Origin: CAZAQB01 sp964487155
GTDB lineage: Bacteria; Pseudomonadota; Gammaproteobacteria; Nitrococcales; Nitrococcaceae
Assembly (NCBI GenBank): GCA_964487155.1
Contig: CAZAQB010000182.1
Location: 1 to 6,384 of the forward strand
DNA: 6,384 bases
Reading direction: 5' to 3'
A program made the position numbers and the translations under genes. The notes below the pieces were generated by a model. The model was not told where the DNA came from. It was given only the letters and a program-made list of their open reading frames with translations, and did not search any database. Position 1 is the stretch's first letter; each line of letters opens with the position of its first letter. Below, piece by piece: positions 6,081-6,384 of this stretch.

Positions 6081-6384
6081 AGCGCATCCCAGAAAGGTAT
6101 GCCCTGTCCATCAGCAGGCGCTTCGCTGGCGCGGAAAGTTTTCGCCGCGGAGGTCTTGCGTCGCCCCTTCCCCGATCATCGCCAACCCGCCTCAAGCCGA
6201 AACGAGCAGCAATCCCTGCGCCCGGTTCTGCCTGCGCAACCTGAGTGGTTTTCAGCCCGCCCTGGGCAACGCTGCAGCTCATCAACAAAGGCACATCGCC
6301 GAAAATGCATGCCGCCGCGGAAATCGCCACGCGGGATTCCAGCCCACGGCCGTGAATGATGTGCCGCGCCGTGGGGCATCACAG
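6081..6384. other. Stretch without a supported gene at the right edge
   Basis: No start codon with a ribosome site, no recognisable domain and no RNA gene is visible. The minus strand from about 6378 has a long open reading with protein-like composition at first (ESRVAISAAACIFGDVPLLM, from a GTG near 6330). It then runs through the H-NS-like gene in antisense, so any coding remnant would be confined to about 6230-6378. A short dyad, CGCGG and CCGCG around an AAAGTTTTCG loop (about 6130-6149), is weak. The region is probably intergenic or a decayed gene end. Confidence 0.4.

Noticed and set aside
5692..6330. Minus-strand open reading of 212 codons covering the H-NS-like gene
   Set aside because: It lies fully antisense to a gene with a diagnostic motif, promoter and ribosome site; only its upstream part is kept as a weak remnant finding.
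1..6384. A new defence system, CRISPR array, insertion sequence or tRNA
   Set aside because: No transposase, nuclease, toxin-antitoxin pair, spaced direct repeats or tRNA-like fold could be seen; the recognisable genes are ordinary chromosomal families.

Overview
This is a high-GC chromosomal window, most plausibly from a gammaproteobacterium. The evidence is a Uup-type ABC-F ATPase, a DUF1244 (SMc04008-like) protein, a YbiO-type MscS channel and a short H-NS-family nucleoid protein, together with GTAGG-TGGG hairpin repeats of the kind scattered through gammaproteobacterial genomes. An Ectothiorhodospiraceae/Chromatiales-like host is a guess from overall character and cannot be proven from this window.

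Layout. Positions 1-152 are non-coding and hold three related hairpin repeat units just past the end of uup. Three well-supported genes then run leftward on the minus strand, in transcription order: a YbiO-like mechanosensitive channel (start 4904, stop 2553), a 101-aa DUF1244 protein (start 2428, stop 2123) and uup (start 2054, stop 153). The gaps are 124 and 68 bp. Each contains one strong GC-rich hairpin without a T-run, so the three could be co-transcribed, with the hairpins tuning read-through or processing.

Positions 4905-5132 are the channel's upstream region. Beyond it a leftward 140-codon ORF of unknown function (5133-5555) is divergent from a rightward H-NS-family gene (5707-6030). 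Two sigma-70-like promoters on opposite strands share one -10 region (5654-5660) between them. This right-hand part looks less GC-extreme than the left. A strong 15-bp hairpin follows the H-NS-like gene, and the last 300 bp hold no gene I can support.

How the genes fit together. The channel is an inner-membrane osmotic safety valve. Uup is a cytosolic ABC-F ATPase linked to ribosome and DNA-repair functions. The DUF1244 protein has no known role. The H-NS-like protein is a DNA-binding, probably silencing, protein. No shared pathway is evident. I found no defence system, mobile element, CRISPR array or RNA gene. The less explained parts are the hairpin cluster, the unknown ORF, the shared-box divergent promoters, and a 14-bp inverted repeat linking the unknown ORF to the H-NS promoter region.
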